NCBI GenBank assembly: GCA_036501535.1
Contig: DASYAE010000175.1
Span: 1-55,548 of the forward strand
Reading direction: 5' to 3'
Source: DASYAE01 sp036501535
GTDB taxonomy: Bacteria; Actinomycetota; Actinomycetes; Streptomycetales; Catenulisporaceae
Length of the DNA: 55,548 nt
Below, one piece after another: positions 16,958 through 25,076 of this stretch. The notes beneath the pieces are model-generated. The model was not told the DNA's origin and made no database searches. It saw nothing but the letters and a program-made list of their open reading frames with translations. The translations under genes and the position numbers were made by a program. The first letter of the stretch is position 1. The number at the start of each line of letters is the position of its first letter.

Positions 16958-17950
16958 TCAGGGCGTCACGCCGAACGTGATCCGGTAGTCGCACTCGCCG
17001 GAGCAGGTGAACGTGCTCGTCGCGTCGTCGTCCGAATACGAGTACGCATACGGCTCGGCGGTCTTGAACACCGCCGCGTAGTCCACCGGCCACTGGGTCG
17101 GGTCGCAGGCCGCGCGGCTGGCCCACTGGCCGCGGCAGCAGTACTGGTCGGTGCCGAACACGCCGCAGGGCGACTCGCAGCCCGCGCCGCCGTCCACCAC
17201 CAGCGCGGCCGGGCACTGCACCGGCTTGGTGCACCCGGCCGCGATGCAGCCGATCGGGCTGACAGGGTCGGTCGTGCCGCCGGAGGCGATGTTGATGTAC
17301 ATCGGGAGGTTCGATCCATCGACCATGGACACGTCGTAGAAGTCGAGGCCGTCCCAGGCGTTGAGGTTGAACTCGGCCAGGGTGGCGGGGATCTGCCCGT
17401 AACCGGTGCACTGGAACTGGCCGCCACAGTCGCCTGTGGCGCAACTCCCGGTGCCCGCGGAGTCGAACGAGCAGCCCGTGCGGCCCCAGAACCGGCCGTT
17501 CCAGTGGTCCGGCACCGAGATCGTCACGCTCTGGCCAGCTGGCAGTACCCAGCCGGTGGTCGCGAGGGCCGGCTCCGCGGTCTGCTCGAAGCCGGCGACC
17601 CAAACGGTCTGCCGGACGTCGTTGACGAAGGTGACGGTGCACCAGCCGGCCGCAACCGCCGGTGCGGCGCCGGTGTCGGCGGCGGTCGGGGACGCGTTCG
17701 CCGAGGAGGGCGAGGGCGACGCGCTCGGCGACGGCGATGCGGACGGCGAGGCCGAGGCCGACGCGGAAGCCGCGGCGCCGAGCGCGATCCCGTGGTTCCG
17801 CGCCGCGGCGCTGTTGCCCGCGTCAGACGCGGCGCTCGAGGACGGGCCGGGGGAGAGCCCGATCACCGCCGCGGCCGCGATGAGGAACGCTGCCAGCGCG
17901 CCGCCGCCGATCCACCAGCCGCGGCGCGTGCTCCGGCGTCGTCGTCCCAT
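16958..17950 (-). CDS. membrane-anchored or secreted thaumatin-like protein
   Basis: 330 residues. A basic start (MGRRRRSTRR) and one hydrophobic helix (about 13-32) act as signal anchor, then a Ser/Ala/Pro linker (about 60-95), then a thaumatin domain (about 103-330) with about 16 cysteines and the acidic-cleft residues of the family (R153, E193 and the NAWDGLDFYDVSMVDG stretch). Thaumatin-like proteins bind, and some cleave, beta-1,3-glucan. ATG 17950 is preferred because AGGGAGAGG lies 5 nt upstream; ATG 17980 is in frame. It is divergent from the sigma-GH128 gene and shares the same kind of linker; both promoter sides carry a CCGTTATC element. Confidence 0.88.
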   Translation of the reverse strand: MGRRRRSTRRGWWIGGGALAAFLIAAAAVIGLSPGPSSSAASDAGNSAAARNHGIALGAAASASASASPSASPSPSASPSPSSANASPTAADTGAAPAVAAGWCTVTFVNDVRQTVWVAGFEQTAEPALATTGWVLPAGQSVTISVPDHWNGRFWGRTGCSFDSAGTGSCATGDCGGQFQCTGYGQIPATLAEFNLNAWDGLDFYDVSMVDGSNLPMYINIASGGTTDPVSPIGCIAAGCTKPVQCPAALVVDGGAGCESPCGVFGTDQYCCRGQWASRAACDPTQWPVDYAAVFKTAEPYAYSYSDDDATSTFTCSGECDYRITFGVTP

Positions 17951-18011
17951 GGCGCCTCTCCCTGCGTTTGTCGGTTGCATCGGTTCCAGCTGCTTATGTC
18001 TGCTTCGCTCA

Positions 18012-18044
18012 GCGGAGCGGGATCCGCCCGTGATCCCGCTCCGC
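18012..18044. promoter_or_regulatory. 13-bp perfect inverted repeat in the thaumatin upstream region
   Basis: GCGGAGCGGGATC (18012-18024) and its exact complement GATCCCGCTCCGC (18032-18044) with a 7-nt loop, about 60 bp before the thaumatin start. It could be an operator or a 5'-UTR hairpin of that gene. Confidence 0.55.
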
Positions 18045-18070
18045 CTCGGGGACTTGCCGGAACCGGCCCG

Positions 18071-18135
18071 GATAACGGAAATTTGGTGGGCCCGCGCGGG
18101 CGGTCCGCGCCGGGCCCGCCGGGAAAACCGTTATC
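18071..18135. promoter_or_regulatory. divergent CCGTTATC element pair
   Basis: GATAACGG (18071-18078) and CCGTTATC (18128-18135) form an 8-bp inverted repeat 49 bp apart. Read toward each gene, both give CCGTTATC followed by C/G-GG, so the thaumatin gene and the sigma-GH128 gene have the same element in the same orientation. CGTT resembles an ECF -10 core, but no GGAAC -35 is seen at the right distance. Confidence 0.5.
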
Positions 18136-18205
18136 GGCGCAGCGAGCGGAGGGTCAGCGGGAGACGAGAGGTTGTCCACGCGAGTTCTCGAACGGGAAGT
18201 GACCG

Positions 18206-20146
18206 ATGCGAGCCATCCCCCGGCCGGGCCCGGATCCGAAGCTGGTGGCCTCGGCCCGAAGCGGCGATCCGCAGGCTCTCGACGCCCTGATCGCCCTTTC
18301 GCTGCCGCTCGTCTACAACATCGCCGGCCGCGCGCTGCGCGGCCACGTGGATGTCGACGACGTGGTGCAGGAGACCATGCTGCGGGTCGTGCGTAGCCTG
18401 GCCGATCTGCGCGAGCCGGACGCGTATCGCTCCTGGCTCGCCTCGATCACCATCCATCAGGTGCGCGACGCGATGGCCGAGCGCCGGACCGCGAAGGTGC
18501 GCAGCGAGCCGCTCGACGAGACGAACGAGGCGGCCGATCCGGCCGGAGACTTCGCGGACGTCACGATCCTGCGGCTCGGCCTGACCGACCAGCGCCGGGA
18601 CGTGGCCGAGGCGACCCGGTGGCTGGACGAGGACGACCGGGAACTGCTCTCGCTGTGGTGGATGGAGGAGAGCGGCGAGCTTGAGCGGGTGGATCTGGCC
18701 GGCGCGCTCGGCGTGACGCCGCCGCACGCCGCGGTGCGGGTCCAGCGGATGAAGGAGCGCCTTGACATAGCCCGCGCGGTGGTGCTGGCGCTGCACCGCA
18801 GCCCGCGCTGCGAGTCGCTGCGGGAGCTGGCCCGCACCTGGGACGGTGTGCCGAATCCGTTGTGGCGCAAGCGGATCGCGCGCCATGTGCGGGAGTGCGG
18901 CAGGTGCGGCGGGCGAACCAGGGACCTGGTTCCGGTGGCCCGGCTGCTGCAGGGCATGCCGTTGCTCCCGGTGCCGGTCAGCTATGGCAGCAGCCTGGTT
19001 CCGGCGCTGCACGCGGCGATCCGGGCGGGAGCGGGGCCGGCCGCCGCTGCCGGTGGCGCCGCCGGGACCGGCGCCGGTACCGGGACGGCGACTGCGTCCG
19101 CGGCGGCCAGGACCGCCCGCAACGGGAACAGGATCCTGCGACTGCTGCACCTCGGCGGCTCGTCCTCGTCGATCGTCACCCCGGCGGTCGCCGTCGGGAC
19201 CGCCGCCGTGCTGGTCGCCGGAATCGCCGTTGCCGTGCACAAGAACCCGGTCACGCCGACCGCGGCCGCCGCGCCGCAGACGAGCGCCGCGATCAGCGCC
19301 TTGGCGTCCGCGACGCCGTCGGCAAGCGCGAGCCCCAGCCCGAGCGCCAGTCCAAGCCCCAGCCCCAGCCCGTCGACCGCCTCCGCGGCGCCGCCGGCCG
19401 CGGCCGCGCCGTCCTCGAAGAAGGGCGTCGGCGTCTGGAGCTTCGACGGCGCGAGCGACGCGCTCCAGCAGTCCACGGCTACCTGGTACTACGACTGGGC
19501 GACGACCGACGACGGCATTTCCGCGCCCGGCGCGCAGTTCGTGCCGATGATCCACAGCGCCTCCGACGCGAACTCCGCGGAACTGGCGCAGGCGCAGAGC
19601 ACCGGCAGCCCGGACCTGCTGACGTTCAACGAGCCCGACATGTCCTCGCAGGCGAACATGACGGTCAGCCAGGCGCTCGGCCTCTGGCCGCAGCTCGAGT
19701 CGACCGGCCAGGCACTCGGCGCCCCGGCCGTGGCGACCGGCGCGGCGACTCCGGGCGGCTGGCTGGACCAGTTCATGTCCGGCGCCAAGGCGGACGGATA
19801 CCGGGTCGACTTCATCCCGCTACACTGGTACGGCGGCGACTTCGACACGGCCGATGCAGTGAGCCAGCTCGAGTCGTACATCCAGTCGGTCTACGACCGG
19901 TACGGCCTGCCGGTCTGGCTGACCGAGTTCGCGCTGATCGACTTCACCAGCAGCGGCGCGCAATACCCGACCGATGCTCAACAGGCCGCCTTCGTGACGG
20001 CAGCGATCCAAATGCTCGACAGCCTGCCTTACGTGCAGAAGTACGCCTGGTTCGGTCTGGAGTCGAGCAGCAGTAGTCCGACCGGACTATTCACCGAAGG
20101 CCCATCAGTTACTCCGGAAGGACAGGCCTTCGAGGCGGCCCAATAG
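18206..20146 (+). CDS. ECF sigma factor fused to anti-sigma zinc finger, membrane helix and GH128-type glycoside hydrolase
   Basis: 646 residues in one uninterrupted frame. Sigma region 2 is about 25-95 (VDVDDVVQETMLRVVRS), region 4 about 140-195. An anti-sigma-type zinc motif H-x3-C-x2-C follows at H227/C231/C234. A single hydrophobic helix is at 323-345, then a Ser/Pro/Ala linker (about 365-405), then a catalytic domain (about 407-646). Its residues are those of GH128/Asl1-type endo-beta-1,3-glucanases: E476 in LTFNEPD (acid/base), E574 in WLTEFAL (nucleophile) and HWYGGDF at 540. Predicted layout is sigma inside, hydrolase outside, so glucan binding or cleavage would free the sigma part, probably by proteolysis. 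This resembles ECF53-type sigma factors. The next ECF gene starts 16 bp downstream. Confidence 0.88.
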   Translation: MRAIPRPGPDPKLVASARSGDPQALDALIALSLPLVYNIAGRALRGHVDVDDVVQETMLRVVRSLADLREPDAYRSWLASITIHQVRDAMAERRTAKVRSEPLDETNEAADPAGDFADVTILRLGLTDQRRDVAEATRWLDEDDRELLSLWWMEESGELERVDLAGALGVTPPHAAVRVQRMKERLDIARAVVLALHRSPRCESLRELARTWDGVPNPLWRKRIARHVRECGRCGGRTRDLVPVARLLQGMPLLPVPVSYGSSLVPALHAAIRAGAGPAAAAGGAAGTGAGTGTATASAAARTARNGNRILRLLHLGGSSSSIVTPAVAVGTAAVLVAGIAVAVHKNPVTPTAAAAPQTSAAISALASATPSASASPSPSASPSPSPSPSTASAAPPAAAAPSSKKGVGVWSFDGASDALQQSTATWYYDWATTDDGISAPGAQFVPMIHSASDANSAELAQAQSTGSPDLLTFNEPDMSSQANMTVSQALGLWPQLESTGQALGAPAVATGAATPGGWLDQFMSGAKADGYRVDFIPLHWYGGDFDTADAVSQLESYIQSVYDRYGLPVWLTEFALIDFTSSGAQYPTDAQQAAFVTAAIQMLDSLPYVQKYAWFGLESSSSSPTGLFTEGPSVTPEGQAFEAAQ

Positions 20147-20162
20147 GAAATAGGCTGCACTC

Positions 20163-21527
20163 ATGGCTGACCAGACGTGCCAGGTCTGTGGGCGCCCGCT
20201 GCCGCGGCGGCCCGGCGGTCGGCCGGGGCGGGCCTCGGTCTACTGCTCGGCGGCCTGTCGGCAGCGGGCCTATCGCTCGCGCGGCGGGCCGACGCAGGGC
20301 GAAGCTGCGGTCGGCCTGATCGCGGAGATCGAGAAGCAGGTGCGTGGGCTCGAACCGCAGCTGCCGGGGAAGTTCTACACGGAGGTGACCGAGCTTTCCG
20401 GCTCGGTCGGGCGGCTGCGCAGGATCGCTCGGCTCGCGCGGGACGTGGCGCAGACGGCGCCGGTGGCGGCTGATGGGGAAGCTCCGCAAAGCGTCACGCG
20501 GGAGGGCGTGACGGATTCGGCGTCGGTGCGGGAGCTGGACGAGTGGTCGTTCGCGTCGCTGGTCGAGACGCACCGGCGGGAGTTGCAGGTGCACTGCTAC
20601 CGGATGGTTGGCTCCTACGACGACGCGGAGGAGCTGGTTCAAGACACGTTCCTGCGTGCCTGGCGCACGAGGGACGGCTTCGAGGGCCGCTCCAGTGTGC
20701 GTACGTGGCTGTACCGGATCGCGACCAACGCCTGCATCGACTTCCAGCGCCGCAGCCGTCGCGCGCCGCAGCGGTACCAGCCGATCCCGGGCATGGAGCA
20801 CGGTGCCGTCGATCAGCCGCCTGTGCAGGTCGCGTGGCTTCAGCCGTACCCTGACGAGCTGCTGGACGAAATCGCCTCGCCGGCCCCGCACCCGGACGCG
20901 CAGGCGGTGTCCCGCGAGACGATCGAGCTGGTGTTCCTGGCCGCGATCCAGCATCTGCCGGCCCGTCAGCGCGCCGTGCTGATCCTGCGGGACGTGCTCG
21001 GCTGGTCTGCTGCCGAGACGGCGGCCCTGCTGGAGACGAGCGTCGCCTCGGTGAACAGCGCGCTGCAGCGGGCGAAGCCGACGCTGCGCGCGCACCTGCC
21101 GGAGGCCCGCGCGCAGTGGAAGGCGCCGGAGCAGGTCAGTGCACAGGAGCGGGAGGTGCTGGACAAGTACATGGCCGTGTCCGCCGCACCGACGGTCGAC
21201 GCGGCCGCCATCGAGGAGCTGCTGCGCGAGGACGTGCGCCTGACGATGCCGCCGAACCCGTTCTGGTTCGTCGGCCGGGAGGCGATGCTGCGTTTCGTCA
21301 TGGCGTCGCTCGATCCCGCCTCGCCGGTCTACTTCGGGCAGTGGCGGCACCTGGAGACCCGGGCCAACCGGATGCCCGCAGTGGCCGGGTACGTGAAGCG
21401 GCCGGGGACCGAGATCTACCGCGCGCAGATGCTGGACGTGCTGCGGATCGAGGAGGGCCGGATCGCGGAGATCACCACGTTCGAGCCGCACTTATTCGCC
21501 GCGTTCGGGTTGCCGATGACTCTGTAG
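20163..21527 (+). CDS. SigG-like ECF sigma factor with N-terminal zinc finger and C-terminal SnoaL-like domain
   Basis: 454 residues. The first 40 hold a compact Cys motif (C6-x2-C9, C28-x3-C32, ending CRQRAYRSR) seen in small actinobacterial zinc-finger proteins. A helical linker follows to about 120. Sigma region 2 (about 128-195: HCYRMVGSYDDAEELVQDTFLRAWR) and region 4 (about 255-305: LPARQRAVLILRDVLGWSAAETAALL) are clear; the last 130 residues are NTF2/SnoaL-like, which in such ECFs modulates sigma activity. Start has AGGAAATAGG upstream and lies 16 bp after the sigma-GH128 stop, so the two are probably co-transcribed. A TTA codon at residue 444 suggests dependence on the rare Leu tRNA. 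Confidence 0.88.
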   Translation: MADQTCQVCGRPLPRRPGGRPGRASVYCSAACRQRAYRSRGGPTQGEAAVGLIAEIEKQVRGLEPQLPGKFYTEVTELSGSVGRLRRIARLARDVAQTAPVAADGEAPQSVTREGVTDSASVRELDEWSFASLVETHRRELQVHCYRMVGSYDDAEELVQDTFLRAWRTRDGFEGRSSVRTWLYRIATNACIDFQRRSRRAPQRYQPIPGMEHGAVDQPPVQVAWLQPYPDELLDEIASPAPHPDAQAVSRETIELVFLAAIQHLPARQRAVLILRDVLGWSAAETAALLETSVASVNSALQRAKPTLRAHLPEARAQWKAPEQVSAQEREVLDKYMAVSAAPTVDAAAIEELLREDVRLTMPPNPFWFVGREAMLRFVMASLDPASPVYFGQWRHLETRANRMPAVAGYVKRPGTEIYRAQMLDVLRIEEGRIAEITTFEPHLFAAFGLPMTL

Positions 21528-21659
21528 GTGCACGGGCGCCGGCGTGGCCGAGTGACCGATGAGTTTTCCGCACCGCTGCGTCAGTACAGCCGACCATCGC
21601 GCGGCGCACACGCACCGCGAAGAGTTAACCCGGCCAACCCGGCAACAAGGAGTCTCATC

Positions 21660-22445
21660 ATGCTGCTGCAGGACAAGAACGCGATCATCTACGGCGCCGG
21701 CGGGTCGATCGGATCGGCGGTCGCCAAGAACTTCGCCCGCGAGGGCGCGCGGCTGTTCCTGGTCGGCCGCACCCGTTCGCTCCTGGACGCGGTCGCCACG
21801 GATATCGCCGCGGCGGGCGGTAAGGCAGAAGTCGCCGTCTTTGACGCGTTGGATGAGGAGGCCGTGGACGAGCACGCGCGGTCCGTGGACGCGGCCGGCG
21901 GCATCGATGTTTCACTCAATCTGACCAGCGGAGGCGACGTCCAAGGCGTGCCGCTGATCGACATGCAGGTCGCCGACCTCGTCCGTCCGGTGACCAATCG
22001 GGTGACCACCAACTTCATCACCGCCCGTGCAGCGGGCCGCCACATGGTGGAACGCGGCCGCGGCGTCATCCTTGCCCTGAACAGCGGCTCGGCGCACGGC
22101 AGCCCGATGATGGGCGGCACCGGCCTGGCGGACGCGGCCCTCGACGTGCTGGTGCGCAACCTGGCCATGGAGCTCGGCCCGCGCGGCGTGCGCGTCCTCG
22201 GCATCTGGACGGCCGGCCTGCCGGAGACGCTCTCTGCGGAGAAGATCGCGACGGTCAGCAAGGCTCCGGCGATGGACGACGCCGCGTTCCAGGGCCTCCT
22301 GCACCAGCTCGACCAGATGCGGATGACCCGGCGCTCGCCCCGCCTGGCCGAGGTCGCCGCGACGGCCGCGTTCCTGGCCTCCGACCACGCCGCCGCGATC
22401 ACCGGCACCTTCGTCAACGCCACCAGCGGGATCTTCGCCTCCTGA
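21660..22445 (+). CDS. SDR-family protein with degenerate active site
   Basis: 261-residue Rossmann-fold short-chain dehydrogenase relative. The cofactor motif is GAGGSIG (residues about 12-18), followed by FLVGRTRS, which suggests NADP preference; a serine is kept in LNSGS. The expected Tyr-x3-Lys is missing: the segment GSAHGSPMMGGTGLADAALD has no Tyr or Lys. The C-terminal ASDHAAAITGTFVNATSG is typical of the family. It may be a non-catalytic cofactor binder or use other residues. AAGGAG 8 nt upstream sets the start. Distal gene of the sigma cluster, 132 bp after the ECF. Confidence 0.85.
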   Translation: MLLQDKNAIIYGAGGSIGSAVAKNFAREGARLFLVGRTRSLLDAVATDIAAAGGKAEVAVFDALDEEAVDEHARSVDAAGGIDVSLNLTSGGDVQGVPLIDMQVADLVRPVTNRVTTNFITARAAGRHMVERGRGVILALNSGSAHGSPMMGGTGLADAALDVLVRNLAMELGPRGVRVLGIWTAGLPETLSAEKIATVSKAPAMDDAAFQGLLHQLDQMRMTRRSPRLAEVAATAAFLASDHAAAITGTFVNATSGIFAS

Positions 22446-22849
22446 TCGAGGTCCGGCTGCCGTGCGGCCGAGCACCAGTGCGCGTTCTGGGACGCAGCGG
22501 GCTGATCGCCTCCACCCGCCGTTACACCCAGCGCCTACATCCTTGGGTCCACCCCGACCTGTGGAGCCAACCCACAGAGTGAGGACCGCAGCCCCTGCGC
22601 CGCCTAGTTTCGACTGTGGCGGCGATGACCAGGAGCTCATCGCCCGGTCATTCGGAGGGGGCAGTGGACATCGACAACGGCGGCGAGAACTTCTCGCACC
22701 CGTTCGCCTATGGGTGCTGAGCGGCAGGCGCACTCAGAGCGGGGAATCGGGGGTCGAGGGTCGTGCCGGGCGCACGGCCCTCGAGCCGTTCACCCGGAGC
22801 GGGCGGCTCGGCTGCCGGTCCCGGCGGCGGATCTGGCAGTATCCCCCTC
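22446..22849. other. intergenic region with hairpin and possible micro-peptide gene
   Basis: 404 bp between the SDR and M20 genes. It holds a small hairpin CTGTGG/CCACAG (22559-22577), a TAGTTT hexamer near 22600, the possible 18-codon gene at 22664-22720, and the leaderless promoter of the M20 gene at its end. No larger ORF is supported. Confidence 0.5.
22664..22720 (+). CDS. possible 18-residue peptide
   Basis: A GTG codon with a very strong ribosome site (GGAGGGGG, 5 nt from GGAGG to the start) opens an 18-codon frame, MDIDNGGENFSHPFAYGC, ending in Cys. It is acidic at the N-terminus and aromatic at the C-terminus. No family is recognised; it could be a leader peptide, signal or modified-peptide precursor, or chance. 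No modification enzyme is adjacent, but an M20 peptidase starts 130 bp downstream. Confidence 0.35.
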   Translation: MDIDNGGENFSHPFAYGC

Positions 22850-22852
22850 ATG
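22837..22852 (+). promoter_or_regulatory. leaderless promoter of the M20 peptidase
   Basis: CAGTAT (22837-22842) lies exactly 7 nt before the ATG at 22850 and there is no ribosome site. The same GGCAG-NNT shape occurs before the genes at 464 and 35601. Confidence 0.5.
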
Positions 22853-24268
22853 GATCAGAGCGAAGTACGCGCAGCAGTCGTCGACCGTTGGACCGGGCAG
22901 GTCATGCCGAGCCTGGCCGCGCTGGTCGAGATCCCCGCCCTCTCGCCGGGCTTCGACGCGGACTGGGCCGCGCACGGCCATCTGCGCGCGGCCGTCGACC
23001 ACGTCCGGGCCTGGATCGCGGCGCGCGGCCTGCCGGGGGCGCGGTTCGAGGTGGTCGAGCTGGAGGGCTGCTCGCCGCTGCTGCTCGCCGACGTGCCCGC
23101 GACGCCCGGCGCCGCCGATAAGGGCACTGTGATCCTCTACGGCCACCTGGACAAGCAGCCGCCGGTCGGCGGATGGTCCGAGGGCCTCGGCCCGTGGAAG
23201 GCCGTGGTCCGCGACGGCCGGCTCTACGGGCGCGGCGCGGTGGACGACGGGTACTCGGGCTACGCCGCGACGACTGCACTTGAGGCCGTGAACGCGGCCG
23301 GCGGAGAGCACGCGCGTGCGGTCCTGCTGCTGGAGACCGGCGAGGAGTCCGGCAGCTCCGACCTGCCGGCGTACATGGAGCACCTGGCCGGGCAGCTCGG
23401 CGACGTAACCCTTGTGGTGTGCCTCGACGCCGGCGGCGGCGACTACGAGCGGCTGTGGCTGACCCAGAGCCTGCGCGGCGTGGTGCAGGCGACGGTGACC
23501 GTGCGGGTCCTCGAGAAGGCCCAGCACTCGGGCCTGGCCAGCGGGATCGTGCCGAGCTCGTTCCGGATCATGCGTCAGCTGCTCGACCGGCTCGAGGACG
23601 CGGCCACCGGCGAGATCAGGATCGCCGAGATGAACGTGCCGATCCCGGACGCCGCCCGGGCCGCGGCCGAGCAGCTGGTCGCGTTCGGCCTCGGTCCCGT
23701 GATGCTGGACTACCCGCTGGTCGCCGGCATGCGGCCGGCCGACGACGACGAGATCGAGCTGCTGCTGAACAACACGTGGCGGCCGACCCTCTCGGTGATC
23801 GGCGGCTCCGGCCTGCCCGAGCCGGCCGACGCCGGGAACGTGCTGCGCACGGCGACCACGCTCAAGCTGAGCTTCCGCACCCCGCCGACGGCCGACGGGC
23901 CGGCCGCGCTCGACGCGCTGGAGAAGGCGCTGACCACCGATGTGCCCTACGGCGCACAGGTCGAGATCACCGAGAACCTGGCGATGAACGGCTGGAGCGC
24001 GCCGGTGCCGGCCCCGTGGCTGGCCGCCGCGCTGGGCCGGATCGGCGACGAGGTGTTCGGCAACGAGCTCGGCAACATGGGCATGGGCGGCTCGATCCCG
24101 TTCATGGAGCTGCTGGGCCGGCTCTATCCGCAGGCGCAGTTCGTGGTCACCGGCGCGCTGGGTACGGACTCGAACATGCACGTGCCGGACGAGTGGCTGC
24201 ACATCGGGTTCGCGCAGCAGGTCACCGAGGCGATCGCGCACATCCTGGACGCGCACGCGCGCGGCTGA
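22850..24268 (+). CDS. M20-family metallopeptidase (dipeptidase-like)
   Basis: 472 residues, cytosolic two-domain zinc peptidase. Metal and catalytic residues: H99 (YGHLDKQPP), bridging D132/D133 (GRGAVDDGYSGY), general base E165 and ligand E166 (ETGEESGSSD), D193 (CLDAGGGDY) and a final His in NMHVPDEW. Homologous to carnosinase/CNDP-type dipeptidases, which cleave short peptides. The lid domain is at about 205-340. Start 22850 is set by the leaderless promoter. Neighbours give no pathway; it ends 8 bp from the convergent permease gene. Confidence 0.92.
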   Translation: MDQSEVRAAVVDRWTGQVMPSLAALVEIPALSPGFDADWAAHGHLRAAVDHVRAWIAARGLPGARFEVVELEGCSPLLLADVPATPGAADKGTVILYGHLDKQPPVGGWSEGLGPWKAVVRDGRLYGRGAVDDGYSGYAATTALEAVNAAGGEHARAVLLLETGEESGSSDLPAYMEHLAGQLGDVTLVVCLDAGGGDYERLWLTQSLRGVVQATVTVRVLEKAQHSGLASGIVPSSFRIMRQLLDRLEDAATGEIRIAEMNVPIPDAARAAAEQLVAFGLGPVMLDYPLVAGMRPADDDEIELLLNNTWRPTLSVIGGSGLPEPADAGNVLRTATTLKLSFRTPPTADGPAALDALEKALTTDVPYGAQVEITENLAMNGWSAPVPAPWLAAALGRIGDEVFGNELGNMGMGGSIPFMELLGRLYPQAQFVVTGALGTDSNMHVPDEWLHIGFAQQVTEAIAHILDAHARG

Positions 24269-24275
24269 GCGGCCG

Positions 24276-25076
24276 TCAGACGGACAAGTCCGTCTCGGTG
24301 CTCCCGGTGCCCACGTCGCCGGCGACGAACCGGGCCGCGCCGAGGCCGACCACCGCGACCACGTAGGCCAGGAAGCCGGCCGCCGCGACCGGCAGCGAGG
24401 GCGCCTGGCCCGGCGCCACCTGCTGCCACAGCGAATCGCCGAGCGCGGTCGGGCTGTACTCGGACACGTCGGCGTCGGCGATGGCCATGATCACCGGGAT
24501 GACGAGGTAGAGCGCGAAGACGCCGGTGACGGCCCTGGCCGGGGTGCGCAGCAGCGCGGCCAGCCCGAACCCGATCAGCCCCCAGCCGGCCATGGTGACC
24601 GTGCCGGCGGCCAGCTGCCGCAGCGCCGTGGCATCGAGGCCGGTCCGCAGTCCGCGGCCGGCCAGGTCGTGCTCCCCGGCCAGATAGCTGACGGCGACGA
24701 TCATCAGGGTGCAGCCGACCAGGATCGCCGCGTCGGCGGCCAGCTTCGCCGCGAACAGCCGGCCGCGGGCCGGCTGCACCGACAGCGAGCTGCGGATGGA
24801 GCCGCTGGAGTACTCGCTGCTCAGCGTGTGCGCCCCGAAGATCCCGGCGACCAGCTGGCCGAACGGCAGGCCGGAGAGGCAGTACGCGGCGATGTCGAAC
24901 CCGCCGGGCTGCTCGGACTGGCCGCGCTCGGCCCAGGCGAGCCACAGGTCGAGTCCGAGTGCGACGACGACCACCGCGACCAGCAGGTAGCGGGTCGAGC
25001 GCAGGGTCCTGATCTTGGTCCACTCGGACCGGACGGTGTGCACGAGCGGCGGCCGTCCCGCCATCGTCGACTGCAT
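24276..25076 (-). CDS. ABC-2-type membrane permease without adjacent ATPase
   Basis: 266 residues. A cytoplasmic start (TVRSEWTKIRTLRSTRY, a typical ABC-2 permease opening) precedes about six hydrophobic segments at roughly 28-45, 70-90, 115-135, 155-180, 188-205 and 230-250. SSEYSSGSIRSSL is the conserved EYxxGT-like motif of this family. ATG 25076 follows GGAGGA by 4-5 nt. No ATP-binding gene is next to it, so it must use one encoded elsewhere. Substrate unknown. Confidence 0.85.
   Translation of the reverse strand: MQSTMAGRPPLVHTVRSEWTKIRTLRSTRYLLVAVVVVALGLDLWLAWAERGQSEQPGGFDIAAYCLSGLPFGQLVAGIFGAHTLSSEYSSGSIRSSLSVQPARGRLFAAKLAADAAILVGCTLMIVAVSYLAGEHDLAGRGLRTGLDATALRQLAAGTVTMAGWGLIGFGLAALLRTPARAVTGVFALYLVIPVIMAIADADVSEYSPTALGDSLWQQVAPGQAPSLPVAAAGFLAYVVAVVGLGAARFVAGDVGTGSTETDLSV
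24278..24295. terminator. short hairpin between convergent genes
   Basis: Perfect 8-bp arms AGACGGAC / GTCCGTCT separated by AA, overlapping the last codons of the permease gene. A weak bidirectional terminator candidate. Confidence 0.35.

Noticed and set aside
15591..17642. 683-codon minus-strand frame through the MFS gene into the thaumatin gene
   Set aside because: Composition is Arg/His/Gln-rich and it covers two real genes; shadow.
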